From Clostridia bacterium (GTDB lineage Bacteria > Bacillota > Clostridia > Oscillospirales > CAG-272), in assembly GCA_017508605.1 (NCBI GenBank), contig JAFVYN010000012.1:1-44449 (forward strand): DNA of 44,449 nt, written 5' to 3'. The notes beneath the pieces are model-generated. The model made no database searches and had not been told where the DNA came from. It was given only the letters and a program-made list of their open reading frames with translations. The position numbers and the translations under genes are program-made. Position 1 is the stretch's first letter; each line of letters begins with the position of its first letter. Shown in pieces: positions 1 to 9,025 of this stretch.

Positions 1-145
1 AGACACCGATCATCGATACGTCAACCGTTGTTTCCACCGTAGAACTGATCGGGGGATCGGTCGTCACTTCCCCACCCGTACACGCCGCGAACAACATGAC
101 GAGTAGAAAACAGGTGACTAAGAAGAAAAATAATTTCGTTTTCAT
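1..145 (-). CDS. Small lipoprotein, array copy A (partial, runs off the window start)
   Basis: The first 48 codons of a lipoprotein are visible; the rest lies outside the window. The N-terminus has two basic residues, a hydrophobic stretch and the lipobox F-A-A-C, with the lipidated Cys at residue 22, so the product should be anchored on the outer face of the membrane. It is the third copy of a family also found at 206-748 and 1894-2442. Positions 1-88 are base-identical to 604-691, so the duplication is recent. An AGAGGAA-type ribosome binding site lies just upstream of the ATG (143-145). It is probably co-transcribed with copy B, 60 bases upstream. The function is unknown. Confidence 0.75.
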   Translation of the reverse strand, partial: MKTKLFFFLVTCFLLVMLFAACTGGEVTTDPPISSTVETTVDVSMIGV

Positions 146-205
146 CGTATTTCCTCTTTCTTCAGCACTGTTCTGCCAAGCGCACCTTCTTTAACGCATT
201 TTGCA

Positions 206-748
206 TCAAAAACCGCGTTTTTTGGTAGCCAACAATTTTTCAAGAAGCGTTTTATCGAATCCTGTCAGGCGGTATACGTTGACAAGAATTCCATCTCCGT
301 ACGGATCGAGTTGATACAGTATTCCCACGTCGGGGTCAATTCGCATTACATACATATACGAACTATCAATATCGTTTGGCAGTTCATCAAGAGGTTCATA
401 AAACGCATAGATCGCGATAAACGGAAGGCGGTACAAAGCTGTTTGATCGGGAATTTCAGGTGATTCTATCAGCTCAAATTCACACGCATACAGCATCGTC
501 AGAAATTCTCGGATACACGCTTCGTCATCGGAATGATACGGATCGGATGAAAATATATCCGTAAACATAATCGTACCGGGAAAATACGTGGTATTCAGCG
601 GATAGACACCGATCATCGATACGTCAACCGTTGTTTCCACCGTAGAACTGATCGGGGGATCGGTCGTCACTTCCCCACCCGTACACGCCGCAAACAGCAT
701 GACGAGTAGAAAACAGGTGATCAGGGAGAAACATAATTTCGTTTTCAT
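206..748 (-). CDS. Small lipoprotein, array copy B
   Basis: A 180-residue predicted lipoprotein. It has a type II signal peptide with lipobox F-A-A-C (Cys22), a short Thr/Ser-rich linker, then an acidic globular domain of about 130 residues with no family I recognise. Its core (about residues 70-105, around DPYHSDDEA) is nearly identical to copy C at 1894-2442, while the segment before it and the stretch before the conserved C-terminal RLTGFDKTLLEKLL block differ more. The ATG (746-748) overlaps the TGA of the upstream hydrolase gene in an ATGA arrangement. Its ribosome binding site (GGAGG) therefore lies inside the last codons of the hydrolase gene, which suggests translational coupling and a functional link. 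An immunity or inhibitor role against the hydrolase is inference only. Confidence 0.8.
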   Translation of the reverse strand: MKTKLCFSLITCFLLVMLFAACTGGEVTTDPPISSTVETTVDVSMIGVYPLNTTYFPGTIMFTDIFSSDPYHSDDEACIREFLTMLYACEFELIESPEIPDQTALYRLPFIAIYAFYEPLDELPNDIDSSYMYVMRIDPDVGILYQLDPYGDGILVNVYRLTGFDKTLLEKLLATKKRGF

Positions 749-1797
749 CGAACGAGTGCCTCCGTATTGTGATTATTAATGGTAATATCCGATCCTCTTC
801 CGCCACAAGCTGTACAGATACCAAGTGCATTCAATGTATGTTGCTCTGTGAAGGATTTGTCGCATACATTGCAAGTCTTGATGTGAAGCGCTGTACTGCT
901 CCATTCATAATCGCATTGGCTATATGGATGGGAGCAACGATAAGCAACTATCGTTGTTCCTGACGGATTAGTCGGCGAATAATATAAGCAGTCAGTCAAT
1001 ACATGCCGATAAAGTCCACAAATACCCCATTTGGATACAATCACTATATTATCCAGTCCTTGTCCGTTAATCTCAACAATAATACCTGAATGTGTCGCTG
1101 TCCCTTCCGAATTGAAATAAACCACTTTATCACCAACCGCCCACTGAATCGGTTGATAAACACCATCACTCAAAAATGCTCCCGGAGACGGAATCCAATA
1201 AGTATTACTGATACTTTGTGAATACCAGGCATATGAATGGCAATTGTACATTCGCGTTGGATTTCTTAAAATTTCTGCGTTAGAATGTCTATTCTCAACA
1301 TAGTCTATAATCTTTTGTATCTGCTGATCCGACAACTCTTGAGAATAAATCCACGCATCCACCGCATTCCCCAAACACGTATATACCGAAACTTCAGTGT
1401 ACCCAACCGATCTTGCCAAAGATGTTTGATCTTGGGATAACAATTCTTTTAAAAAAACAATCTGCACATACTCCGTCAAAGACCAATCCGACATATCTGG
1501 ATTAGCAGTAAGAAAACTATAGTAACGAGAAGAAGCTGTTAGAATATAGTCATCACGTCCTAAAAATTCTGTTATTTCAGAACATTTCGCCCTGAAATGT
1601 TCTGAAAACAAATCAAATGTATCAAAAAAAAGAATATCCGGTAGATCGGGATGGGATAAAACCGTATTCAAAAGCGCTTCAGTTTCTTCGTTGCCTGTCA
1701 TATCTTCAGCGTATACAATCGGCGCAAATAAGGTCATAACTAAAATACACAGTGTCAACAGACAGGAAATCAAAGTTTTTGTCAGTAGTTGTTTCAT
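745..1797 (-). CDS. Secreted NlpC/P60-like cysteine hydrolase with C-terminal Cys-rich tail
   Basis: The protein has 350 residues counted from the ATG at 1795-1797, chosen because a GGAGGT site precedes it and a signal peptide ending near V-Y-A (about residue 30) follows. Residues 35-175 look helical. The block NCHSYAWYSQ (Cys186), then ATHSGIIVEI (His236) and VSKWG, resembles the Cys-His layout of NlpC/P60 or CHAP-like amidases that cut peptidoglycan peptides; assignment to a named family is tentative. The C-terminus carries paired C-x2-C and His residues (CNVC, CTAC), a short zinc-ribbon-like tail of the sort seen on clostridial secreted proteins. The gene sits between lipoprotein copies C and B, and its last codons contain the ribosome binding site of copy B. 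Base composition is visibly AT-richer than the genes after 2700, which may indicate transfer. Confidence 0.65.
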   Translation of the reverse strand: MKQLLTKTLISCLLTLCILVMTLFAPIVYAEDMTGNEETEALLNTVLSHPDLPDILFFDTFDLFSEHFRAKCSEITEFLGRDDYILTASSRYYSFLTANPDMSDWSLTEYVQIVFLKELLSQDQTSLARSVGYTEVSVYTCLGNAVDAWIYSQELSDQQIQKIIDYVENRHSNAEILRNPTRMYNCHSYAWYSQSISNTYWIPSPGAFLSDGVYQPIQWAVGDKVVYFNSEGTATHSGIIVEINGQGLDNIVIVSKWGICGLYRHVLTDCLYYSPTNPSGTTIVAYRCSHPYSQCDYEWSSTALHIKTCNVCDKSFTEQHTLNALGICTACGGRGSDITINNHNTEALVR

Positions 1798-1893
1798 CGA
1801 ACGAGTACCTCCATATTGTAATTTTGTAATCTTGTTTTTCATTTTCGCTTCTATTAGCATCCTTCTGCCATGCTCACCGTCGTTAACGCTTTT

Positions 1894-2442
1894 TTACCAC
1901 AAACCGTATTTTTTGGTTGCCAGCAGTTTTTCAAGAAGCGTTTTATCGAATCCTGTCAGACGGTATGTGTTGACAGGCGAAAGAATTGGTCCAAGCGGAT
2001 CGATTTGATACAGTATTCCCGCATCGGGGTCAATTCGCATTTCATACACATATGAACTATCAATACCGTTTGGCAGTTCATCAAGAGGTTCATCAAACGC
2101 ATAGAGCGCGATATACGGAAGGCGGTATAAAGTTGTTCTATCGGGAATTTCAGGTGATTCTATCAGCTCAAATTCACACGCATACAGCATCGTCAGAAAT
2201 TCACGGATACACGCTTCGTCATCGGAATGATACGGATCCGCTGAAAATAGATACGTAAGCATAACCGTGCGGGGAAAAAACGCGGGATTCAGCTGACAGA
2301 CACTGCGCGTCGATACCTCAACCGTTGTTTCCACCGTAGAACTGATCGGGGAATCGGTCATCACTTCTCCACCCGTACACGCCGCAAACAGCATGACGAG
2401 TAGAAAACAGGTGATCAGGGAGAAAAATAATTTCGCTTTCAT
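1894..2442 (-). CDS. Small lipoprotein, array copy C
   Basis: A 182-residue lipoprotein counted from the ATG at 2440-2442, which follows a GGAGG site. A longer in-frame start upstream would bury the signal peptide. The signal peptide ends in F-A-A-C (Cys22). The body is paralogous to copy B: the central core is almost identical, while the region just after the signal peptide and the stretch before the C-terminal RLTGFDKTLLEKLL block differ more. It is the first gene of the minus-strand array behind the promoter at 2476-2504. The hydrolase gene follows after 96 bases. No function can be assigned from the sequence. Confidence 0.8.
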   Translation of the reverse strand: MKAKLFFSLITCFLLVMLFAACTGGEVMTDSPISSTVETTVEVSTRSVCQLNPAFFPRTVMLTYLFSADPYHSDDEACIREFLTMLYACEFELIESPEIPDRTTLYRLPYIALYAFDEPLDELPNGIDSSYVYEMRIDPDAGILYQIDPLGPILSPVNTYRLTGFDKTLLEKLLATKKYGLW

Positions 2443-2475
2443 CGAACGAGTGCCTCCTGTTACTTCCATATTTTT

Positions 2476-2504
2476 ATGATACACGGTTTTGGTTCGTTTG
2501 TCAA
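2476..2504 (-). promoter_or_regulatory. Sigma-A-type promoter of the lipoprotein/hydrolase array
   Basis: On the minus strand TTGACA (complement of 2499-2504), a 17-base spacer and TATCAT (complement of 2476-2481) form a near-consensus promoter. It lies about 35 bases upstream of lipoprotein copy C and points into the array. Confidence 0.75.
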
Positions 2505-2606
2505 TTCACTTCGGATGATTTCTCACAGTATTTCAATTTATCGGGAAACTCTTTGCACTCACCCGATCCGCCAATAAAAACAAGCGCCAAAAAATCAAGT
2601 GGGCTA

Positions 2607-2635
2607 TTGCTTTTTCAAGAGAATTATGATATAAT
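2607..2635 (+). promoter_or_regulatory. Promoter of the lon-engB-scpAB run
   Basis: TTGCTT (2607-2612), a 17-base spacer and TATAAT (2630-2635) with an upstream TG (extended -10) sit 65 bases before lon. I see no clear CIRCE-type inverted repeat here, so heat-shock control by HrcA is not supported. The 2505-2606 interval to the divergent array promoter shows no other clear signal. Confidence 0.75.
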
Positions 2636-2699
2636 GAATGGAAAATGCTTAATATGGCGTTTTATACGCTTTCATGATAGATACCCAAAGGAGATTACC

Positions 2700-5126
2700 A
2701 TGCAAGATATGAATATACAGACCGTTACGCTGCCCATTGTGACGCTGGAGGAAGACGTGTTGCTTCCTTACGCAACGGCAGAACGCGATACCGACGATCC
2801 CAAGCTGCAAAGAGCGGCGGACGAGGCATACCGCATCGGCGGACTCGTTCTCGTCGTGCCCGTTCCCGACTCGGAGGATCTGAAAACGAGCCTCACCGGT
2901 TGCATCGGTACGGTTGCCGAGATCGTTTCCATCCGCCGCACCGAGAATGACACCTTCCGCATCAAGCTGGAGGGTTTTCAGCGTTCGGAGATCCTTGACG
3001 TCATGTCGGGTGACCGCTATGACGTTGCCACCGTCGCGCTCTATCCCGATCCCGACCGACCTGCCGAGGGTGAGGAGGGCTTTCTCCGTGAGGAGCTGCT
3101 TGCCCCCTTCATGGAGTGTGCCAATTACGCGCCCAAGAACAAGGATGCCATCATTGATCGCGTCAAGAGAACCAAGTCTCTCGGCGAGACCGTTGACGTC
3201 ATTGCGGGTCTTCTCATGACACGTCTGCGCGACAAGGTCGACATTCTCGAGGAGATCGACATCAAGCGCCGTGCCGAAATGCTCATTTATAAGATGATGC
3301 GCGATCTTAAGATCCTGAAGGCAGAGATCGGCATTCACCACAAGGTCAAGGAACGCATGGATGACAATCAGCGCCAGTATTATCTGCGCGAGCAGATGAA
3401 GGTCATTCAGGAGGAGCTTGGCGAGGTGGACGAAGGGGATGAAGAGATCCTCGAATACATCAGCAAGATCCTGAAAGCAAAGCTCCCCGACAACGTGACC
3501 GAAAAGCTCATGAAGGAAGCCCACAAGCTTTCGAAAATGCCCTATGCCTCGGCGGAAAGCACCGTCATCCGCGGCTATCTCGATACCGTACTGGAGCTTC
3601 CCTGGAACGGCGAGACCACCGACACCGTGGCAGTCAACAAGGCACGCGCCGTGCTTGACCGTGAGCATTGGGGTCTTCAGGACGTCAAGGAAAGAATTCT
3701 TGAATACCTCGCGGTCAGAAAGCTGACCGATAATCAGAAAAGCCAGATCCTCTGTCTTGTCGGCGCCCCCGGTGTGGGCAAGACCTCGATCGCATCCTCC
3801 ATCGCGCGTGCGATGGGCAGAAAATTCGTCCGCGTCGCCCTCGGCGGCATCCGTGACGAAAGTGATATCCGCGGTCACAGAAAGACCTATATCGGCTCGA
3901 TGCCCGGCAGGATCATGAACGCCATGATCGAGGCGGGTGTCAAAAACCCCGTCATTTTGCTCGACGAGATCGACAAGCTCACCCGTGATACCCACGGCGA
4001 CCCCTCGTCGGCGCTTCTCGAAGTGCTTGACCCCGATCAGAACAAGGCGTTCCGCGACCATTTCGTGGAGCTTCCCTTCGATCTTTCGGACTGCTTTTTC
4101 ATTGCCACCGCCAACACGCTCGATACCGTATCCCGTCCCCTTCTTGACCGTATGGAGGTCATCGAGCTGAAAACCTATACCCGCTCGGAAAAATGCGAGA
4201 TCGCCAAGAATCACCTCATTCCGAAGGTGCTGGAGAAAAACGGTCTTCAGAAGCGTTACGTCCGCATCCGTGAGGACGCCGTGTACGAGATCATCGACCA
4301 CTATACCCGTGAGGCAGGCGTGCGTAATCTTGAAAGAGAGCTTTCCTCTCTCTGCCGCAAGATCGCCGCGAAGACCGTCAACGAAAAAGAAGCCGATCCC
4401 ACCGCCAAAGCGCATATCATCACCGTAACCGCCAAGGACGTTGTCACCTGGCTGGGCGCTCCCAAAATGAGTGACGATCCCGTTCTCACCGAAGACGAGA
4501 TCGGCGTGGTCAACGGACTCGCCTATACCGAGGTCGGAGGCGAGCTGCTTCGTGTGGAAGCCGTCTCCATGGAGGGCACGGGCAAATTGGAGCTGACCGG
4601 TTCTCTTGGCGAGGTCATGAAGGAATCGGCGAAGATCGCCGTTTCGATCGCCCGCGTGAGAAAGGACCGCTATCACCTCCCCGCCGATTTCCACAAGACC
4701 CGTGATATCCACGTGCATTTTCCCGAAGGCGCCGTGCCGAAGGACGGTCCTTCTGCCGGTGTGACCCTTGTCACCGCTCTGATCAGTCTGCTTTCGGGCA
4801 TCCCCGTCCGCCACGATGTCGCGATGACGGGCGAGGTCACCCTCTCGGGCAGAGTGCTTGCCATCGGCGGACTTCGTGAAAAGACCATGGCGGCTTACAA
4901 GAGCGGCATCCGTACCGTTCTCATTCCCGCCGACAACGTCAAGGATCTTATGCGCCTTGAGGATTACATCAAAAATGAGATCACCTTCATTCCCTGCCGC
5001 ACCGTCGATGACGTGCTGACGCACGCCCTCGCGCAGGGTGAGGCGACGGAAGGATACACAGTTCCTCCCGTTTCTACCGTCAAAAGGAGTCATCATGAAA
5101 GCGAATATCGTGCGGACAACACTTAA
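2700..5126 (+). CDS. lon: Lon ATP-dependent serine protease
   Basis: An 808-residue cytosolic AAA+ protease that degrades misfolded and regulatory proteins. The order is an N-terminal substrate-binding domain (to about 210), a helical linker, the ATPase domain with Walker A GAPGVGKT (about 355-362) and Walker [10 protein letters not shown], then the protease domain. There the catalytic dyad is Ser685 in PKDGPSAGV and Lys728 in GGLREK, 43 residues apart as in E. coli Lon. I chose the ATG at 2700 because AAAGGAG precedes it and the N-terminus then matches family length; the reading frame stays open upstream to 2553. The last 32 bases overlap engB, the lon-ysxC order known in Bacillota. Confidence 0.97.
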   Translation: MQDMNIQTVTLPIVTLEEDVLLPYATAERDTDDPKLQRAADEAYRIGGLVLVVPVPDSEDLKTSLTGCIGTVAEIVSIRRTENDTFRIKLEGFQRSEILDVMSGDRYDVATVALYPDPDRPAEGEEGFLREELLAPFMECANYAPKNKDAIIDRVKRTKSLGETVDVIAGLLMTRLRDKVDILEEIDIKRRAEMLIYKMMRDLKILKAEIGIHHKVKERMDDNQRQYYLREQMKVIQEELGEVDEGDEEILEYISKILKAKLPDNVTEKLMKEAHKLSKMPYASAESTVIRGYLDTVLELPWNGETTDTVAVNKARAVLDREHWGLQDVKERILEYLAVRKLTDNQKSQILCLVGAPGVGKTSIASSIARAMGRKFVRVALGGIRDESDIRGHRKTYIGSMPGRIMNAMIEAGVKNPVILLDEIDKLTRDTHGDPSSALLEVLDPDQNKAFRDHFVELPFDLSDCFFIATANTLDTVSRPLLDRMEVIELKTYTRSEKCEIAKNHLIPKVLEKNGLQKRYVRIREDAVYEIIDHYTREAGVRNLERELSSLCRKIAAKTVNEKEADPTAKAHIITVTAKDVVTWLGAPKMSDDPVLTEDEIGVVNGLAYTEVGGELLRVEAVSMEGTGKLELTGSLGEVMKESAKIAVSIARVRKDRYHLPADFHKTRDIHVHFPEGAVPKDGPSAGVTLVTALISLLSGIPVRHDVAMTGEVTLSGRVLAIGGLREKTMAAYKSGIRTVLIPADNVKDLMRLEDYIKNEITFIPCRTVDDVLTHALAQGEATEGYTVPPVSTVKRSHHESEYRADNT

Positions 5127-5694
5127 GATCACCGCGGGACTTGCCTCGCAGTTTCCGAAGGACAACCGTCCTCAGGTCGCGCTGTCGGGCAGATCCAACG
5201 TCGGCAAAAGCTCGCTGATCAATACCGTGATCGGCAGAAAGAACTATGCCCGTGTCTCCCAGAGTCCGGGCAAGACCGTCACCATCAATTTTTATGACGT
5301 TGATAGCGCGTTCTATCTCGTCGACCTGCCGGGCTACGGCTTTGCCAAGCGTACCGAAGCCGAAAAGCGCAAATGGTCAAGCCTTACCGACAGCTATTTC
5401 ACCCAGAAAAACTCGCCCGTCACGGCGGTGGCACAGCTCGTTGACCTGAAGGTCGGACTGACACGGGATGACGAAATGATGCTGAATTTCCTGATGGAAG
5501 CCGACATTCCGCATTTCATCGTCGCCACCAAGGCGGATAAACCCAACAAAACCGACCGCCAAAAGGCGCTGGACGCCCTCATCACCTCGCCCTTTACCCA
5601 AAAAGCAGAAGGGATCGTTCTCTTCTCCTCTTTGACGGGCGAAGGCAGAGACGGGGTGCTGCAGCTCATTTTTGAGGCGGCGGAAGGCATCTGA
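5095..5694 (+). CDS. engB: Ribosome biogenesis GTPase EngB (YsxC/YihA)
   Basis: A 199-residue TRAFAC-class GTPase needed for late assembly of the large ribosomal subunit. Motifs are G1 GRSNVGKS (residues 32-39), G3 DLPGYG and G4 TKAD, followed by a SAK-like G5. The ATG at 5095 follows AAAAGGAG and gives the usual family length. It begins inside the 3' end of lon, in a different frame, so translation is probably coupled. It belongs to the plus-strand run that begins at the promoter at 2607. Confidence 0.96.
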   Translation: MKANIVRTTLKITAGLASQFPKDNRPQVALSGRSNVGKSSLINTVIGRKNYARVSQSPGKTVTINFYDVDSAFYLVDLPGYGFAKRTEAEKRKWSSLTDSYFTQKNSPVTAVAQLVDLKVGLTRDDEMMLNFLMEADIPHFIVATKADKPNKTDRQKALDALITSPFTQKAEGIVLFSSLTGEGRDGVLQLIFEAAEGI

Positions 5695-5711
5695 TCCACG
5701 AAAGGAACGCC

Positions 5712-6377
5712 ATGCTACTGAATCTTTTCCGTTCGGGGGATTTCGCGACAGCAATGCTCACGCTGCTCCTGACTCTCCCCACGATCCTCTTAGCCCTTTC
5801 TTTGCACGAGGCGGCACACGGCTACGTTGCTTACAAATGCGGTGACCCCACCGCCAAAGCCCTCGGCAGACTGACTCTGAACCCCCTGAAGCATCTCGAC
5901 CCCATGGGTACCGTTCTCATGCTTCTGACGGGCTACGGCTGGGCAAAGCCCGTGCCGATCAATACCCGCTATTTCAAGAATCCCAAAAAGGGAATGGCAC
6001 TGACTGCCCTCGCGGGACCTGTGATGAATCTCATCCTCGGTCTGATCGGCGCGCTCGTCTATGCGATGCTCTTCCGTTTTCTCGGCTCGTCTGACAGCAG
6101 TCTTGTGATCGCCGCTCTCCTCTTTTTCTATTATTTTGCGGTACTCAACGTGACCTATGCCGTCTTCAATCTCATTCCCCTGCCGCCCTTTGACGGCTCG
6201 CGCGTCTTACTTCTCTTTCTGCCCACCAAATGGTATTTCGGCATCATGAAATATGAGCGCGTGATCATGGTGATCATTCTCATCGGCATGGCGACCGGCT
6301 ATTTCTGGACGCCGATCCGGGCGATCTCCGACGTTCTGATCGATGCCTTGATGAAGCTCGCCTTTCTGATCTTCTGA
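5712..6377 (+). CDS. Site-2-type M50 family metalloprotease (membrane)
   Basis: A 221-residue polytopic membrane protein. The zinc-binding HEAAH motif (residues 32-36) lies in the first membrane region and the third zinc ligand is in NLIPLPPFDGSRV, where Asp replaces a His as in all M50 proteases. The size fits the short, PDZ-less clostridial family adjacent to scpAB (YwhC/Rip-like) rather than RseP or SpoIVFB. Substrates are unknown. The gene lies 17 bases after engB with an AAAGGA site. Confidence 0.9.
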   Translation: MLLNLFRSGDFATAMLTLLLTLPTILLALSLHEAAHGYVAYKCGDPTAKALGRLTLNPLKHLDPMGTVLMLLTGYGWAKPVPINTRYFKNPKKGMALTALAGPVMNLILGLIGALVYAMLFRFLGSSDSSLVIAALLFFYYFAVLNVTYAVFNLIPLPPFDGSRVLLLFLPTKWYFGIMKYERVIMVIILIGMATGYFWTPIRAISDVLIDALMKLAFLIF

Positions 6378-6408
6378 TCATCCGATTTTCAAAATAAGGA
6401 CGTTTTCC

Positions 6409-7200
6409 ATGGAAGAAACCAAACTTCAATATAAGCTTGAGGTCTTTGAAGGCCCGCTGGATCTTTTGCTCTCGCTGATCGCCAAAAACGAGATCGACAT
6501 TTACGATATTCCGATCGCTCTCATTTTCGATCAGTATATGGCATATATCAAAAAAATGCAGACCCTCGATATGGATATCGCCTCGGAATTCATCGTGATG
6601 GCAAGCGAGCTGATGCTCATCAAGAGCCGCATGCTTCTGCCCCAGCCCACGGTGGACGGCGTTGAGGTCGACCCCCGTGAAGAGCTGGTCCGCTCCCTTC
6701 TCGAATATCAGCGCGCCAAGGAGGAGGCTGCCTATCTCGGCGAACGCTATCAGCGTTTCTTCGGCAGATTCACCAAGGAGACCGACGAGGTCGGCATCGA
6801 CAAGACCTACGTTGCCGATCAGCAGAGTGCTTATCTTCTCGAGGCGCTGGAACGCATCCTGAAGCGCATCCGTCTTGACGAAAACATGAAAAACGACGAT
6901 GCCGCCAAGACCCTGAAGCATATCATCACCCAAAGACCCTCGTCTGTCGGCGAGCGCACGGGTGTTATTCTCAAAACCCTTCGCGAAAAGCGGGAGCAGT
7001 CCTTTATGGAGATCATGCTCACCTGCCGTTCGCGCAGCGAGATCATCGCCACCTTCATGGCGATCCTCGCGCTGATCTCATCGCAGCGCATCGTGGCGCT
7101 GTACGACGAAAACGACGAGCGCTATGACCCGACCATCCGCATCACCGATCTCGGTGACAGTGATGACGGCGATACCGAAAGCGCTTATGAGGAGGCATGA
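6409..7200 (+). CDS. scpA: Segregation and condensation protein A
   Basis: A 263-residue kleisin subunit that bridges the SMC heads and, with ScpB, forms the chromosome condensation complex. The N-terminus has the characteristic FEGPLDLLLSLI block followed by EIDIYDIPI. The middle is charged and helical, and the C-terminus is a winged helix that binds the SMC cap. There is a small acidic tail. The gene is separated from scpB by three bases, so the subunits are probably made together. Confidence 0.96.
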   Translation: MEETKLQYKLEVFEGPLDLLLSLIAKNEIDIYDIPIALIFDQYMAYIKKMQTLDMDIASEFIVMASELMLIKSRMLLPQPTVDGVEVDPREELVRSLLEYQRAKEEAAYLGERYQRFFGRFTKETDEVGIDKTYVADQQSAYLLEALERILKRIRLDENMKNDDAAKTLKHIITQRPSSVGERTGVILKTLREKREQSFMEIMLTCRSRSEIIATFMAILALISSQRIVALYDENDERYDPTIRITDLGDSDDGDTESAYEEA

Positions 7201-7203
7201 CGC

Positions 7204-7779
7204 ATGGAAAATAAAGAAGAGCTTTATCCCGTGATCGAAGCCGTGCTGTTCGCCGCGGGCTATCCCGTTCCCTATGAACGCCTCGCGGAGATCACCGCGG
7301 AGGACGTGGAGACTGTCAAGGAAGCCGTCACAACGCTTCAGGAGAAATACCGCGACGAAGCCTGTGGCATCCAGATCGTCACCTTTGACGAGGACTGTCA
7401 GTTCTGCACCAAGGAAGTCTACGAAGGCTACGTCCGTGAGGCGCTCGGTATCAAGCAGGGCGGCAAGCTTTCGAATTCCTCTCTTGAGGTGCTTGCCATC
7501 GTGGCATACCATCAGCCCGTCACCCGTCAGCAGATCGAGCATATCCGCGGCGTGGATTCCTCGTATGCCGTATCCAACCTCGTTCTCAAGAAGCTGATCG
7601 AGGAAAAAGGCAGGCTTGACGTCCCCGGAAGACCCGTGCTGTTCGGCACGACGGCAGATTTTCTCCGTTGCTTCGGATTTCACTCGCTGAGCGATCTGCC
7701 CGACGCTTCTTCCTTCATCGACGAGGCGCAGACCGCCCTCGACGTCGACGGAGACGGCGGCGATACCTTTACGGTATGA
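7204..7779 (+). CDS. scpB: Segregation and condensation protein B
   Basis: A 191-residue protein with two winged-helix domains that dimerises and binds the middle of ScpA. Family hallmarks are the start VIEAVLFAAGYPV, LSNSSLEVLAIVAYHQPVTR with QIEHIRGVDS, and GRPVLFGTT near the end. It starts three bases after scpA. The acidic last 20 residues are typical of disordered ScpB tails. Confidence 0.96.
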   Translation: MENKEELYPVIEAVLFAAGYPVPYERLAEITAEDVETVKEAVTTLQEKYRDEACGIQIVTFDEDCQFCTKEVYEGYVREALGIKQGGKLSNSSLEVLAIVAYHQPVTRQQIEHIRGVDSSYAVSNLVLKKLIEEKGRLDVPGRPVLFGTTADFLRCFGFHSLSDLPDASSFIDEAQTALDVDGDGGDTFTV

Positions 7780-7810
7780 CCCCTCTCCCACCCCCAAAAA
7801 GGAGTGTATC

Positions 7811-8560
7811 ATGACTGCGCTCTTTGTTATTATCGGCATCATCATAGGACTCACCCTGCTGCTCTCCGTCCCTCTGACGGTCTCTCTCACCTATCGGACA
7901 AAGGAGGAGCTTACCGTCAAGGCGGGCGTTCCCCCCGTTATGCTGACGCTTTATCCCACGCTTGAGGCACGTCTTGAGGACGAATCCCTCTCGCCCGAAC
8001 AGAAGCGGAAGCTGATGAGAAAGATCAAAGCCAAGGAGGAGAAAAGCCGCCTCAAGGCTGAGAAAAAGAAAAAGCGGGGCGAAAAGAAAAAAGAATCCCC
8101 CAAGAAAGCGGAAAACACCGCCGAAAAGGACCCAAAACCGCGCAAAAAGAAAAGTCCCGAGCGAAATATCCGCTTCATGGCAAGGCTGATTCTTCTGATC
8201 CTCAGAAAATTCACCGCACGCGCGACGGTCAGACTCAAGCGCTTTCACATCGTGGTCGCCACCAAGGATGCCGCCGAAACCGCTTATCTTTACGGCACAC
8301 TGTCCGCCGCGACCGCCTATCTGCTTGCCGTTCTCGATGCCAACACCAAAAAAGAACCCAGCCGTAAGAACGTCAGCGTCTATGCCGACTTCACCCGCGA
8401 CAGCATGCTTTTTGATCTTCACGTGATCATTTCGCTCAGACTGTCGGGTGCGATCGCAATTGCGCTTTCCGCCCTATGGCATCTCCTATCACCCCAAAAA
8501 GAGCCGTCCGACTCAAAAAAGCGGCTTGAACCTCTCAAAGAAGAGGCTCGGAAAGGATAA
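7811..8560 (+). CDS. DUF2953-type membrane-associated protein
   Basis: A 249-residue protein. An N-terminal membrane helix (about residues 3-25) is followed by a short beta region, a very Lys/Arg/Glu-rich linker (about 55-120), and a C-terminal part whose FHIVVATKDAAETA and ALYGTLSAA-like segments match the clostridial DUF2953 family as I know it. DUF2953 genes commonly sit directly before a GerW/YtfJ gene in Clostridia, exactly as here (three bases apart), which suggests a role linked to sporulation or the envelope. The molecular function is unknown. Confidence 0.75.
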   Translation: MTALFVIIGIIIGLTLLLSVPLTVSLTYRTKEELTVKAGVPPVMLTLYPTLEARLEDESLSPEQKRKLMRKIKAKEEKSRLKAEKKKKRGEKKKESPKKAENTAEKDPKPRKKKSPERNIRFMARLILLILRKFTARATVRLKRFHIVVATKDAAETAYLYGTLSAATAYLLAVLDANTKKEPSRKNVSVYADFTRDSMLFDLHVIISLRLSGAIAIALSALWHLLSPQKEPSDSKKRLEPLKEEARKG

Positions 8561-8563
8561 CGT

Positions 8564-8977
8564 ATGAATTCCCATCTCGAAGGTATGATCGAAACCTCTC
8601 TTGACAGCTTGAAAAAGATCGTCGACGTCAATACCGTTGTCGGTGAGCCCATTACCACCGAAAGCGGCACGACTGTCATTCCGATCTCCAAGGTCTCGCT
8701 CGGCTACGTATCGGGCGGCACCGACTTTGCCACCAAAAAATCTACCGAAAAGAGCTTTGCGGGCGGCGGCGGCTCGGGTGTGACCATTCTTCCCCTCGGC
8801 TTTCTCGTCATCAAGGAAAGCGGCAACGTCGAATTCCTTGCCGCCGAGCTGAAGAGCCAGTCGGGTCCTGTCGGCTCGATCGTCGACCTGATCGAAAAAT
8901 CTCCCGATATTGTGGAAAAGTTCAAGAAGCTCTTTTCGAAGCCCACGCCCAAAGAGGAGTCTCCCGAAGAGGCATAA
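8564..8977 (+). CDS. gerW: GerW/YtfJ-family sporulation protein
   Basis: A 137-residue soluble protein of the YtfJ family, which in Bacillus is made in sporulation and affects spore germination. Recognisable blocks are the N-terminal helix LEGMIETSLDSLKK, VVGEPI, the strand TTVIPISKVSLGY, the Gly-rich GGGGSGVT loop and PLGFLVI. The last 25 residues form a Lys/Glu/Pro tail. It follows the DUF2953 gene by three bases. Its presence suggests an endospore former, or a lineage that descended from one. Confidence 0.9.
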   Translation: MNSHLEGMIETSLDSLKKIVDVNTVVGEPITTESGTTVIPISKVSLGYVSGGTDFATKKSTEKSFAGGGGSGVTILPLGFLVIKESGNVEFLAAELKSQSGPVGSIVDLIEKSPDIVEKFKKLFSKPTPKEESPEEA

Positions 8978-9025
8978 AGCTCTCCCGACCGTCATACAGT
9001 AGAAAAAAACAAAGGCGGTCGTTTT

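Noticed and set aside
2505..2700. CIRCE or CtsR heat-shock operator before lon
   Set aside because: No clear 9-bp CIRCE inverted repeat and no convincing heptad direct repeat could be found around the promoter.
2649..5165. Long uninterrupted minus-strand reading frame (about 838 codons) opposite lon
   Set aside because: It mirrors lon codon by codon, shows no ribosome binding site or domain, and is expected from high-GC codon bias; lon itself has all motifs.
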